64,000 bases of DNA from Lathyrus oleraceus (GCF_024323335.1 NC_066584.1:431237319-431301318); one strand, 5' to 3'; shown: positions 22,627-35,642, counted from the stretch's first letter. Notes: a model not told the origin generated them from the letters alone. A program made the numbers and translations.

Positions 22627-25600
22627 CTAACTGTTTTCTCCATGAAGCATGTCACGGTCATGGCCTTCAATCTCCTCTTTATTCTTTTGTTTTGTCTGCT
22701 CCAGTTCCATTGCCTTGTTGGTAGACTCAGTGGCGGCATCCCAAGCAGCTGCTTCGGAACCAGTCTTTTTCTCGATCTCCTTGGTTATTTGGGGTAGTAG
22801 CTTATGATCTTCAACAACTTGGTCGGTTATAATGCCTACCTCTAGGATGATGTTAGCAAATGCAAGAGAAGATTCTAGTAGATTGACTTGGTTAAGTAGA
22901 GCCTTCAATGTTAAAGGGGCAGAAGGATCAACCAGTAGAAGCAGGAATAAGTCACCCTTGAAGACCTTTTCCTTGATCTTCAAAAGCACTTCATCTGTAG
23001 AGGTACTTGAAGGTTGGTCATCAGATGCCGTAGGAGTACTAAGGCTTTTCTCAGAGGAGATTTCCCTACATATTAGCATAAATTTCAGGTATTCAAGGGG
23101 TTTGTTCCATTTCAGAACTGCTAGTTCTTCTAAAGAGAAACCCCTAGTGCTTCCTGTCAAAACTCTGCCTTCTGGAATAGCTGCAACGGTTGGAGTGGCA
23201 AGAGTTTGACTTTGAGTCTGACCTTCGCCTGTATCATGGTTCCCCTTACCATTGTTCTCCTCTTCTTTGAAGCCTCCATCATCATCACCAGCATTGAGTG
23301 GAGTCTGGTTACCTTCGTCTTCCTCCTCCATTACCGTATCTTCGTCATCATTACCTTCTTGGTTGTTGTCAATTGTGCCTTCGATGTTAGGTGAAAAATC
23401 TTCAGGGTTGTCTCCATCTTGAACCTCTTCATCCACCATCATGGTATATTGGTTCATTCCAGCTTGGTCCTCTTCGCTTGAATAAGCTTCGTGATCGGAA
23501 TCGCTGATATGTGAATGTTGGGTAGTGGTCTTTGGTGGCAAAGTTTCAAGCTCACCAATAATGGGTTGATTAATTTCACTCATGGAGCTTTTCTCGGATG
23601 ATGGTCGATAGGTAGGTTCGCCAGCGCTATTGAGGACATCTGCTATGGAAATTGGCGCAAAGGAAGTTGTAGTTGTTGTTCGGGCGGTAGTACCTGCACC
23701 ATCCTGAAACCAAAATGATCAAAAGATAAGTGGTGGAAGACAATAAATCAACTAATCAAGACAGAGTGAGGTTTGTTTTTACCTTGTCCCCTTCGACCCC
23801 AGGGCTGGAGTTATCACTTTTTCTCTGAGTTGCTGCTATCTTCGCCATAGCCTCAAGGGTAGGCTCTTGGTTAATGCAGCATGCCTTTTCTTGGAAAATT
23901 TTGTTTGAGGTTGGCTCAAAGTTTCAATGATCTTTGGTTGTTGTTTTCTTTTCCTGGAGGTAATGTCGAGAACAAGTGACAGGTCTTCTGCGCCAGAGTC
24001 TATTATAACAGGAGTTTTTGTTGTCTTGGTTTATATTTTTATTGGAGTTTGAGGAGGTTTTCGAGCAGACTAAATTTAATACTGAAATGTTAATACCATT
24101 AGACATAATGAAGAGTAAAAAGGGTAAGACAAAGATATACCTTTGTGGGCTTACTGCCTCCCTCAGTCTTCGATTCAAGTGGCCTTCTGATTGTTGGCTT
24201 CTTGGGTGGGACACTGGTGGCTAAAATAAAAACAACATAGAACAGTTAGTGTAAGCTAAGGGTGAATATCCTAATAGAGGGGTATGATTATAAAAAACCT
24301 CCCATGTCACACCTTCATATATGTATGATTCGATGCGAACATCTTCAATCCCTATATGAAGATGCCCTTTGAAACTGTCTAGAGTATGCTTAGTCGCAAC
24401 TACCCACTGGGCTTTTTTCTGTGACTGTTATCGAAGGATTTTAATGGAGTTCCCACAGATAAACCAGTCTGGAAATGGAAGGGCAAGGGCCACTCCAAAG
24501 TGATCATTTGGCAGTTGAGGAAATTTTGGAGGAAACAACTCGAAAGCCATTTCGTAGCGTTTCTCATGAGGAACGTACGAAGGGATTTTCAAAGTTTCCA
24601 TTTTCTTTGAAAAAAATTCCTTTAGTGTGACAGTTGCTTCGCGGATGGTTCGACTGAGATCATCAGGAATATAGGCAGTTTCAAAGTAATTTTGGAACGC
24701 TTGAGCTTCTTTGATGAGCGTATAAGTACCTTTTTTGGTTCTTTCCTGCACAAGAAGAAAAGCTTTATCAAGGTGTTGGATAAAAGAGGGAACGTCATAA
24801 AACTCTTTAGTGTAATATGCGTTCCACCATCTCCCAAATTCTCGAGTACAAAGGAAGCTAGTCTCGAAGTTGATAGGGGTAAGTTGTGTTTTGCTAGTGT
24901 ATCTAGCTATCTGTTTAAGAGTGGTGGTTTCGTTATGAACTGCGTTGTAGAGGATGAGGCTTCCCTTTTTGTCATACAGGCACTTTGGGAGAACCTGAAT
25001 GAACCCAAACTGTCGAGCCACAAGATTGGGTTGATAGGCAATCAAAGTAACCTGAATCTTAGAGGGGTTTAGTCGAATGGTTAAGACCCTGGGAGTCAAA
25101 AAGGCTTCCCAAATCAGTAGAGATTATGTCTCTCGTTTTTTGGAAGGAGATGAGAAAGGCCTTGTAAACCATTCTGGACCATACTTCCTGGCAGCGAATG
25201 GGGCCATGCTCGAAGTAAATACATGGCGCTTGGAGAACATCATGATATAGCTCATGAAAGTTGGTCGAAGAGCTTGTCCTTTGTCGTTGGGGGTTACCTG
25301 GGCCAATCGAATTCCTTCGATTCCTCTATTTTTCACTTCCTTAGCTTCTTCATCGACGAGGCCTTTATTGGAGAGACTTGCCTCGAACGTGGCATTGAGC
25401 CAGAGTTGTAGTAGCCAGAAGGGACCAGAGAGAAGTAGGTTTCCTTTTTCCCCAAGTTCTTCAGTTAAGTGACTCCATCACTCAGTGACTCATAAAGGCT
25501 TGCTAGTATCATTTCTCTTAAGAAAACATCATGTCCAACATGTAGTTGGTTCGCCAAGGTAAGGTACTTTTTGGCGACTTGTATGGACTTTGAGCAGAAC

Positions 25601-26429
25601 ATAGAATGTGATAGCCACAAAGCTAAGAAGGCTATGTGTTCCACATCAGAAACGGTGTCGATGTTCTTGTCATGATAGTACGTAATGTGGGTCGAATATT
25701 CTGCTCTAGAGGTGGAAAAAGCTATAATGTCCTCAGAATCAATATCAGGGTCATATGTGTATCCAGTAGGTTTTATCCCTGTGATAGCGGCTAATTCAAA
25801 AAGGGTTGGTTTGATCATGCCACATGGAAGGTGGAAGGTGTAATGTGTGTTATCCCAAGAGTACAACGAAGAGACCAACATAGATGAGTTATACTCTAAG
25901 CCTAATTTCGACAGCATTATCAGGTCATAAATCCCCATGTCTTTCCAATTTTGGGCTTTGATTTTTTCTATTTTGTTTAGCCATTAGTTGGGTCTTTGAA
26001 TGAGGGAGTAGCACGAAAAACCCTAAAGCTGTTGTTCATAAATCTCAAATCTATGGTTTCATTTTCTTTTGGGTTTTCAGCAGTGGTTAGTTCAACCCTA
26101 GGTTTCTTCGCTTGACCTATGGGTTTACATTTATGGTAAGAAGGGAAGTATTCCTTAAGTTTGCTAAAATCAGTATCTAAATCAGCCAGAGGTCTAGATA
26201 ACGCATGAGTTTTACCAGAAACAGAAATAGGAATAAGTACCTAGGAGGCGTAAATCATGCGCTGTTCTTCCATTTTTGGTTCTGGGATGTACTGTTGATT
26301 GCCCACCATTACCGGACCAGGTAATGTAGTGAAAGGAGGTAGTTCTGAAATCTTCTTAGGAGCTTTTGATTTGACATACGTCTTGGTAGCTTCGCTTACT
26401 TCTTTGGAGGTTTTGCTTGAGGTTGCCAT
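22627..26429 (-). pseudogene. Antisense spliced gene with plant-mobile-domain-like protein
   Basis: This gene is read opposite to gag-pol. It starts at ATG 26429 (MATSSKTSKEVSEATK), about 130 nt after a TATA box. Exon 1 runs to about 24299 and carries LFELAAITGIKPTGY (about 25790) and REFGRWWNAYYTKEF (about 24830). These patterns suit the plant mobile domain (PMD, aminotransferase-like) family. Introns with GT...AG ends are predicted at 24221-24298, 24070-24140 and 23704-23782 (71-79 nt each). Exon 2 is 24141-24220, exon 3 23783-24069 and exon 4 22627-23703. Exon 4 is acidic then coiled-coil-like and joins exon 3 in phase 0. Damage: a stop at about 26240, frameshifts near 25985 and 25470, stops at 25124 and 24428, and a stop and frameshift in exon 3. 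Function is unknown; retention by the element, or capture of a host gene, is inferred. Confidence 0.65.
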
Positions 26430-26555
26430 CGTTGTTGAATGTTGAAAGAAGAGGAGATAATCTGGGTTTTTGATTGAAGATTGTTTGAGGATGAATAGTT
26501 AGAGTGTTTGAGAGTTCAAAAAGCGTAAAGAATGGAATTGGTATGAGTTTGTGGC

Positions 26556-26563
26556 TTTTATAA
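26556..26563 (-). promoter_or_regulatory. TATA box of the antisense gene
   Basis: The minus strand reads CTTATAAAAG at 26555-26564, about 130 nt upstream of the ATG at 26429. It lies between the antisense gene and the 3' LTR, so the antisense gene need not rely on the LTR promoter. The transcription start is not determinable by eye. Confidence 0.55.
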
Positions 26564-26916
26564 GTGTGTTTGAAATAAAAAACGTTTCAAATCAATATTA
26601 ATGGTTGACAAGTTAGTGGGACACGTGTCTTTTCTGGATGGTATGATGAAGAGGTGGTAATTAATGCCTAAATCCACGATCTCCTAAGGTCTAGGAAACG
26701 TGATAATTAAGAAGATTCGGTTGTGGGCTGAAGAGACGTGGTTAGGAAAAAGGTAATGATGGCTCTGACGTCACCAGACAGCTGGAAGAAACTGGAAAGT
26801 TTTGTAACATTGGAACATTTTGGCAATATGCCAGAATTATCCAAGGTGTCGAATCATGTTCTCAAAAAATGTCTTTTTCTTCCATGTGTCGAAAACGACA
26901 TTTTTGGGGGGCAATT

Positions 26917-27673
26917 TGTTGGCTCCTAATTTCGACGCCCATTTTAGAGTTAAGAAGTGGAATTCCATGTGAAGATGTTTTCGACTGAATCTGATATTGG
27001 GAGCTCTAGTCGAAAGTTCCTGGATGAGAGGATCAAGATGCAATAGGGACTTAGAAATATTCTTTAGTGTTTTGAAGACGTTTCGACGAGAGATTCAAAT
27101 TCAAATTAAGAAGGGGACTTTGTTCTTATCTGAAATTGCTGAAGGTACACGTGGAGTAGTGGATAGTTGCATCCATGCAAAGCGCCATTTGTCTCGATGT
27201 GGTAGAAAGACTGTTAGAAGCGGTTATTTCAATTAGTATAAATAGAGGGTCTTGGTGCTAGGATTGGGTGTGTTCAAAGTGAGTACAAAATCTATAAAAT
27301 TTACCAAGTATCCGTGTGTAGAGAAACAGTAAATTGAGAAATGTACGTTCAATTTACACCATTGTCATTTACTTTGGAGTAATTCAATTCATCTTTAGTT
27401 TCCATAAATATTTATTTATTATAAGGATTCATCTTTGTTGCTATTTATCTTCGTTCTTACAATGTTTCTCTTTATTTTGTGTTGGTCTTTTACTGTTTAA
27501 GTATTTTCACTAATCACTATAATTGCAAACACTGTCGAAGTGTTTATGTTTACTAGAATTCACTTAAACAAATAATTAGCACATGTCCTAGGGTCAATCT
27601 GATCGATCCTGTAAGTAACCAAATTTAGTAATTTGGAAGATGAGCGGTTGTTTACCAATTTTCACGGTAAACA
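26917..27673 (+). repeat. 3' LTR of the gypsy element
   Basis: Begins TGTTGGCTCC after a G-rich polypurine-like run (TTTTTGGGGGG, 26901-26911) and ends CGGTAAACA. TATAAATA is at 27237-27244. It matches the 5' LTR throughout with scattered substitutions and small indels. CTCAC follows directly (27674-27678). Confidence 0.9.
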
Positions 27674-28339
27674 CTCACCCCTTAAATAAAAAGTCATCTT
27701 CAGTTGAGAGACTCTCACCTTACTAAATTATCGCCGTCAGTTGAGGGGCTCACAAAGAGGGCAAGGAGTGTACTTCACAACTAAAATAAGCTTTAAGAAC
27801 ACTTCACCCTTAACAAAGCCCTCGTGCTTGAGGGAATACGTAGTTTTATATTTGTGAGTGACCTAAGTGAGGGTGTCCTCGCCCAAGAATGGTTCCTCCT
27901 AGGCGATATTCACAGGGTTTGCCCCTGACACTGATGACGTGTGTGATGTTATTGGGCAAAGTAGGGAGAGTCCACTACTACCCCCTTAAGACTAGGTGGT
28001 AAATGAATTCTCTTGATCACAAGGGAACAATCAGTGCCCCTAAGGGTTACCCAAACCCTAGGTCCAAAAAGGATTCTATAAATACTTCTCCCCTAAGGGG
28101 AGAGGAAACGGATCTTAAGTCATACGGATCATACTCCAACATACACTTATACCTAAGCATATCACTTCATACAAGGTCTCTCATCTCACGTGACGAGGAT
28201 CTCTAAACTACCGTAAAACACCATCATACAGAGTTTCTCGCCGCAGTGGAAAATCCCTAACCACTATATAATGTAATATACTTACTAAGGCCTATAAGTC
28301 CTCTTGCCCTTCTAGGAAGAACAGACACATATGTATTTT

Positions 28340-28340
<1 letters not shown>
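27674..28340. repeat. Outer LTR remnant, right of the gypsy insertion
   Basis: This continues the tandem GTTGAGGGACTC units from 14053 and then runs into LTR-like sequence with TATAAATA at 28077-28084. About 130 bp later comes a leader-like ACCATCATACAGAG segment. It is consistent with the LTR of the older Tat-like element whose internal 3' part is at 12.9-13.7 kb. No coding content. Confidence 0.5.
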
Positions 28341-29010
<670 letters not shown>

Positions 29011-29906
29011 GTTTTAAAAATTGAACTGAACCGTCCGGTTGAACCGAAAATGGGAGAGGAATCCAGTTGGATCAACCATTCAAAATTGTTAGTAGATTAA
29101 AATCGAAGTAAAACCGGAATGATCGCATTGAATCCTCCAAAATCATGCAAACCAAAGAACCGGAGCCGATTTTGTAAAATCGTCTGGTTCAAAAAAATGT
29201 ATCAAATTAATCATTTTTTTTAATTTTTTAAAAGTTTTGATATGTCAATATTAAAACTTAACTTACATTCCCCAATCACAAAAAAAATCCATATTTGTTT
29301 AGAACCATACAAACTTCTAAATTTTGTCACTCCATTATAGTTTTTCATTCAACCACACTTCATCATCATCACACCGCCTCTTTTAAACATAGTCACGATA
29401 TTCAACTCAATATTGATTATCGTTCAAATCAATATTGTTTGTTGTTGTCAAGTAAGACTTGTTTGTCGTCGTTCAACTCAATTTTATTTATTTTTGTTTA
29501 ATAAAGTATTTTGTATTATTTATTTTTGGTATTTTATCTTAATTATTTGAATTTTATTTTAATTATTATATTTTATTATTTTAATTTTAGTTTGAATTAT
29601 TCTTATTTTATTGTAATTCTTTAATTTGATCAAATTATTCTTAAATAAATGTTGAAATGAAGTGTAGAATTTTGTTATGTTATTATATATATTATCGATA
29701 TTGTTGTATTAATTTTGTAATAGATTTTTGAAATATTTATTTTATTAAGTTATGAACGTATGATTATGTGTGACATATTTATGAAATTTAATTTCATATT
29801 ATTAGTTTATTTAATAAACGGTTCGACCGTAGGTTTAACCGGTCGAACCAATTAAACTTTAAATTGTAAGTTTCACCGTTTCGATCTCCGGATCAATTTT
29901 TAAAAC
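29011..29906. mobile_element. Non-autonomous foldback transposon, hAT-like
   Basis: The ends are inverted: GTTTTAAAAATTGAAC at the left and, on the opposite strand at the right, GTTTTAAAAATTGATCC. Near both ends are CCGGTT-rich stretches (GGTTGAACC; AACCGGTCGAACC). The interior is AT-rich without a transposase. This terminal pattern is common in small plant hAT-like elements. A clean 8-bp target duplication is not visible, so the superfamily is tentative. Confidence 0.55.
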
Positions 29907-31067
29907 AGTCACTGAATGAGATTATGTTGGTCTTAATTATTTTTCTTAAGATCGATCTTTATTCATTAGTGTTGTATTGATTATTTATTTGATTTTGTCA
30001 TAGTTGTTTAAATTAGGTTTGCATGATTGTGATTGTTATATTGGAAAAATAATCAATTATATTTGTAGGTGACAAATAACATAATCAATCGTTAAATACT
30101 ATGTATAAGATCCCTAATAACGGGGGAAACTAAAATTGAAAATACTAAGGTTATATTAATGATGAATTCTTGAGGACTTAGGCTTAGAGTTTCCATGATT
30201 TGAAAGTGCATAAAATCACATTAAGGAATGTGTAAGTTCACTGTTGTGTGTAAGGGCACACAGGGTTGATTTACGGCCTGAATTCCGATGGGATTATCAA
30301 TGTGTGTTTGGTAAGATAGGAGATCTTGGATTACTTTGGAGAGGGACAATCAACTTATAACACTTAGACTCCATGAGAAATAAAGTGGCATCGCTCTTGA
30401 TAAACGGGGAGGACGTTTGTGGCAAGTGTTTTTGTGACATATGATCTTAGTAATTGGGAGGATGTCCTTGATATCGTCTAATTCCATGAGTCAAGATACA
30501 ATTATGAAATGCATCGGAATGGATAAACTATTTTGGGGGTTTGGATTCCCTCCGTTGGAAAACTCAGATGAGGTAGTCCAGTCTATATATCCACCCTTCA
30601 ATTATTATTTTAATAATATAATTAATACACTGTAAAATAAATTAATGACTAGGGTTACACTGCATGAAAATTTCATGGGAGAGAATCTCCTCCCATATTT
30701 TGGAGATAAACATAAGAGAATGACACGCTTGAATATTTACTTGTGTTTGATATATATATTTGTAAAATTTTATTCCTGTTATGTGGTGTTATTTTCTATA
30801 ATTCTAGATTTTGCTAAAGAGAAGTTTGAAGACGGGAGATTGATTTTCACTTCTTATATCGATGTAGATGTCAGATGTAAATGCCAGTACTGTGTGACAA
30901 GGATTTATATCTTGCTTTGTATCGTCAATGTGCCTTTTGTAATTCAAATCAACTAATTAATAGTAAAATCTATATTTCAGGTTGATGTTTGATTCGAATT
31001 AAACTTTAAAAAAATTGTTTTAAATTTTCTAATTTGTGATTTAAAACATATACAAAATGTTAATTTT
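29907..31067. other. Unassigned intergenic sequence
   Basis: No domain, LTR or inverted repeat is recognised. The two short plus-strand open frames (30441-30635, 30645-30956) have no similarity I know and normal AT-rich chance composition. Confidence 0.5.
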
Positions 31068-31276
31068 TGTTGGTGCAAAGGTAGAATGAATGATGAACGG
31101 AAATATTCTATTAAGAGAATGACGGCTACAAAACATGATAAAAGTTACAATGATTGTCACCCTATTTATAAGCTAAAACTAGGGTTACTAGAATAGGATA
31201 AAATACTAAAATACCCTCTAACAAACTTAGGGGCTAAGAAAATAGTACAACTAATAAATATGAATTACTTCTAATA
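31068..31276 (-). repeat. 3' LTR of the young copia element
   Basis: 209 bp, identical by eye to 35658-35866. It contains CTATTTATAAGCT (TATA-like on either strand) near its centre. Confidence 0.92.
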
Positions 31277-31288
31277 CCATCCCTTAAT

Positions 31289-34200
31289 TCATATTCCATC
31301 AAAACTTGTAACACCAATTCCATCCCTTAATCTGAGAAATTGATCAGTCTTGATAGCTTTCGTCAGAACATCTGCCAACTGTTTCTGAGTGCTGCAGTGT
31401 ACAACTTCTAACACTCCCCTCTGAACTTGATGTCTCAGAAAATGATACTTGGTCTCAATGTGCTTGCTTCTCCCATGCAACACTGGGTTTCTGGCAAGAT
31501 TGATTGCAGACTTGTTGTCAATCATCAGCTTCAGAGGTTTGTTTACTTTAATCTTCAGATCCTGCAATAGATTCAGAATCCACACAGCTTGGCATGCAGT
31601 AACAGCACCTGCAATGTATTCAGCTTCACAAGTTGACAACGCCACAACAGGTTGCTTCTTGGAACACCAAGAAATGGGACCTCCCAAAAATTTGAATAAG
31701 TACCCAGACGTACTTCTTCTGTCAACTCTGTCTCCACACCAATCAGAATCTGAATAACTCAGAAGTTCTGACTCATCCTTTCTTCCAGAAGGAAATAATA
31801 TTCCATACTTTAGAGTTCCCTTGATATACCTCAGAATCCTGACAGCAGCTTGATAATGGGACCACTTAGGTTTACTCATGAACCTACTAACCATCCCAAC
31901 TGAATAGCAAATATCAGGTCTGGTATTGCACAAATACCTCAGAGAACCAACCAACTGTTTGAAGGTTGTAGCGTCCACATCCTTTCCATCAGAGTCAGAA
32001 TCCAGTTTCTGATTTGTATCAGAAGGTGTGACAGCAATCTTACAATTCTTTAGATTAAATCTCTTCAGAAGTTCTAATTCATACTTGAGCTGATGCAAAA
32101 TAATACCTTTCTCAGAGTATCTGAACTCCATCCCTAGAAAGTATGTCATTTTGCCTAGATCAGTCATTTCGAATTCATTCATCAGAACTTTCTTGAACTT
32201 GGCTATCTCCTGTTCAGAACTTCCAGTCAGTAGTATATCATCAACATATAAACATACCAGAGTCATATTTCCTTCAGAAGTATGCTGAACGTAGACACCG
32301 TACTCCATCTCACATTTCTGAAAGCCTTGCTTCTTGAAAAATGAATCAATCTTCTGATTCCAAGCTCTGGGCGCTTGTTTCAATCCATATAGAGCTTTGT
32401 ATAATCTGTACACCATCCCTTCCTGATTCTTTTTCATAAATCCAGGAGGTTGTGACACGTAAACTTCTTCTTCTAATGGACCGTTCAGAAATGCAGATTT
32501 TACATCTAAATGCATCAGAGGCCAATTCCTGTTAGCAGCTATTGCAATCACCATTCTGATTGTTTCATGTCTTGCTACAGGTGCAAACACTTCAGAGTAA
32601 TCCAGCCCAGGTTTCTGTAGAAATCCTCTGGCTACCAACCTTGCTTTATGTTTGCCAATTGAACCATCTGGCTTTAACTTCTGCTTGAAAACCCATCTGA
32701 CGTTGATGGCTTTCTTGTCTTTTGGAAGTTCTGTCAGCTTCCAAGTCTTGTTTCTCTCTATAGCATCAAGTTCTTCTTTCATGGCCTTCAGCCAGAGCTT
32801 CTGCTTAAGAGCCTCTTCTATACTTATGGGTTCAGAGTCTACTAACATGGCACACTGAATAACTTCTCCTTCAGAGTCTACTTCAGTGTCTTGCAGCATG
32901 TCAAATTCTGCATATCTTCTGGGGATGTTTCTGATTCTTTATGGTCTCTGAACTTGTTCAGAGTCTTGAGCTTCAGAGTTTCTAGCTTCAGATGGTTGAC
33001 TTCCTCCAGAGCTTTGATCATCTTCAGGGGCTGGCATATTTCCAGAGTCTGAATTGCCACCAGAATCTGGATTACCATCAGAGTCTGGGTCATCAGAGTC
33101 TGGATCATCAGAGTCACCTTCATCTTCTGAGTCTTCTCCAGAGTCATAATCACTATTAGAATCAGAACCAACGTCAGAGTTTACTCCAACTTCAGAAATT
33201 CTTAACTCTGACCTTTCTTCAGAAGTTCTAACATCAGAATCAGATTGAGACTTATCCCAATTCCAAAATTCTGATTCCTTCACAATCACATCTCTGCTGA
33301 ATTCGATTTTGTTGGTTTCTGGACAATAGAGCTTGTATGCACCTGTACTGTGGTACCCTATCAGAATCATCACTTTGCTTTTATCATCCAGCTTCTGTCT
33401 TCTGGCTTCTGGAACATGTTTATAGCAAACAGAACCAAACACCTTCAGATGACTAACACTTTGCTTATCTCCAGTCCACTTCTGTATTGGAACTATTTCC
33501 TTCAACTTCTTCGTAGGACATCGGTTGAGTACATACGTTGCAGTGGCAACAGCTTCTCCCCAGAGCTTCTGAGGAAGTTTCTTCTCCTTTAGCATGCTTC
33601 TGACCATATCAAGCAAAGTGCGGTTTCTTCTTTCAGCAAGACCATTGTGTTGAGGGGTATAAGGAGCAGTAACCTCATGCTCAATTCCATTCTCCTCACA
33701 GAACTTCTGGAACTCTTTGGAGTTATACTCACCTCCACCGTCAGTTCTAAGAATCTTCAACTTCTGACCACTCTGATTCTCAGCCTTCATTCTGAACTTC
33801 TTGAATTCATCAAACACCTCGTGTTTAAACTTAATAAGGGATACCCATGTCATTCTTGTGAATTCATCAACAAATAACACAAAGTATTTATTCCCTCCAA
33901 TCGATGCTACTGGAAATGGACCACACACATCAAAATGTACAACTCTCAAGGCATGTTTTGCTCTTGGAGCAGTTTCTGACGCAAATGGCAATCGTGGTTG
34001 TTTTCCTTCCATGCAAACATTGCATGACTTTTCAGGCTTCTTAATTGCAGGAATTCCATGTACCAACTTCTTTGAATTCAGATGTTTTAAGCTTCTGAAA
34101 TTCAAATGACCAAATCTTCTGTGCCACAACTCACTCTCCTTCTCAGCACTTGTTGCACTAAGACATTCTGAGTTTGCAGTTCTGACATTCACCTTGAATG

Positions 34201-35467
34201 TTCTATTCCTTCCCTGTTCTGACTCCATAATCAACTTCTGATTGCAGTCATACAGCTTCAGAAGATTGTCCTTCATGGTAACTGAAAAACCTTTCTCAAT
34301 TAATTGTCCCACACTCATCAGATTGCTTCTGATGCCAGGTACATACCACACGTTCTGAATCAATGCTGTTTTCCCATTGTTCAGAATCACTCTGACATTT
34401 CCCATACCTTCTGCATTAAGATATTTGTCATCAGCACATCTGATCTTTGTCCTCCTTTCAGAGTCAAAGTCAACCAGCCATTTCTTGTTTCCAGTAAGAT
34501 GATTTGAACAGCCAGTGTCCATATACCACCAGTCTATCAGATCCATATCATCAGATTCAGAGGCCATCAATAGCACAGATTCGTCATCAGAACTTCTGGC
34601 TATATTTGCTTCTTCTGATTTTCTCTCCTTGTTTGACCAACAGTCTCTAGCAAAGTGACCAAACTTCTTACAACAGTAACATTGTATCTTCTTGTTGTCA
34701 TACTTCTCTTTTCCCTTCTGAGCATTCTTTTGTCTATCAGAGGTTGAGCTTTCTGACTTCTGACCACTATCAGATCTTCTCCTGGCTTCTGACTGCTTCT
34801 GATACCTCCTATCAGAAGTTGCTTTCAGAGCCTGCTGCTCTACTTCCCTTTCAGAAGTTCTCTCAGTCAAACGCAACTCTTGCGCTTCTAGACTGCTCTG
34901 CAGCTCTTCAATTCTCATGGTGCTCAGATCTTTGGAATGTTCTATTGCTACCACAATGTAATCAAATTGAGAGGTAAGGGATCTCAATACCTTCTCCATG
35001 ATTGTTTCTTCAGAAAGAGTTTCTCCACACGCTTTCATCTCATTAGTGATCAGAATCACTCTGGAGATGTATTCAGAAACTTTCTCATTATTCTTCATGT
35101 TGAGATTCTCATATTGCTTTCTCAAGGACTGAAGCTTCACCTTCTTCACTGATGCGTCACTACCATAACATCTAACCATTGTGTCCCACGCAGTCTTTGC
35201 TGTCGTTGAATCTGCAATCTTCTCAAACACATTTACATCAACACATTGATGAATGAAGAACAATGCTTTCTGATCCTTCTTCCTTACTTCCTTCTGCGTA
35301 TTTTTCTGTTCATCCGTCGCATCTGCTGCTACCGGAACATAACCATCAGCGACAAGATCTAGAACATCTTGAGCACCGAACAGTACACGCATTTGGATCA
35401 TCCAACGATTCCAGTTTTTACCGTCAAATACTGGAAGTTTGGTATTCATGTTGCCGTTTCCGTTCAT
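31289..35467 (-). pseudogene. copia Gag-Pol polyprotein, one nonsense codon
   Basis: Starts at ATG 35467 ([19 protein letters not shown]); the open frame upstream lacks an ATG. Order: gag with zinc knuckle [14 protein letters not shown]; protease DTG in [11 protein letters not shown]; integrase HHCC ([10 protein letters not shown]...CNVCMEGKQ) and catalytic D, D, E in [16 protein letters not shown] and [10 protein letters not shown]. An acidic Ser/Asp linker follows, then RT with CLYVDDILLTG, then RNase H with YSDSDWCG, STCEAEY and MIDNKSAINLA. It ends FDGI at 31289-31291. The full length would be about 1392 codons. One TAA (32939-32941) lies in frame in the linker before RT, where a lysine codon is likely ancestral. 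Everything else, including catalytic residues, looks intact. Confidence 0.93.
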
Positions 35468-35642
35468 CTTTCTACCTTGCACAGTACACTCAGATTTCTC
35501 ACACAGTGTTTCCCAACCCACAGAATTAAAATTCTGATCAGATTTTGTTCAAGATTCAACACGAATCTAAGAATCAAAATCAAACACACAAGACATCACG
35601 TTCACTCGTGTTTCCCGTGTTTCCCAATGAATCCGAACCGGA

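Larger units (their letters stand above)
14054..27673 (+). mobile_element. Tat-lineage Ty3/gypsy element with antisense gene (13.6 kb)
   Basis: Two LTRs of about 757 bp bound the element, and CTCAC is duplicated outside (14049-14053 and 27674-27678). Internal order is gag, protease, reverse transcriptase with RNase H, a second archaeal-type RNase H, then integrase. After that comes a long 3' zone coding on the opposite strand. The double RNase H and the roughly 4.7-kb region after integrase are features I associate with the Tat/Ogre branch. The sense frame is broken by many stops and several frameshifts, so the copy could not be autonomous. The LTRs differ by several percent by eye, so the insertion is clearly older than the two complete copia elements in the window. 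Confidence 0.9.

Noticed and set aside
22420..23394. Plus-strand open frames over 22420-23394
   Set aside because: They overlap exon 4 of the antisense gene. Hydrophobic, low-complexity translations are the complement of its acidic stretch.
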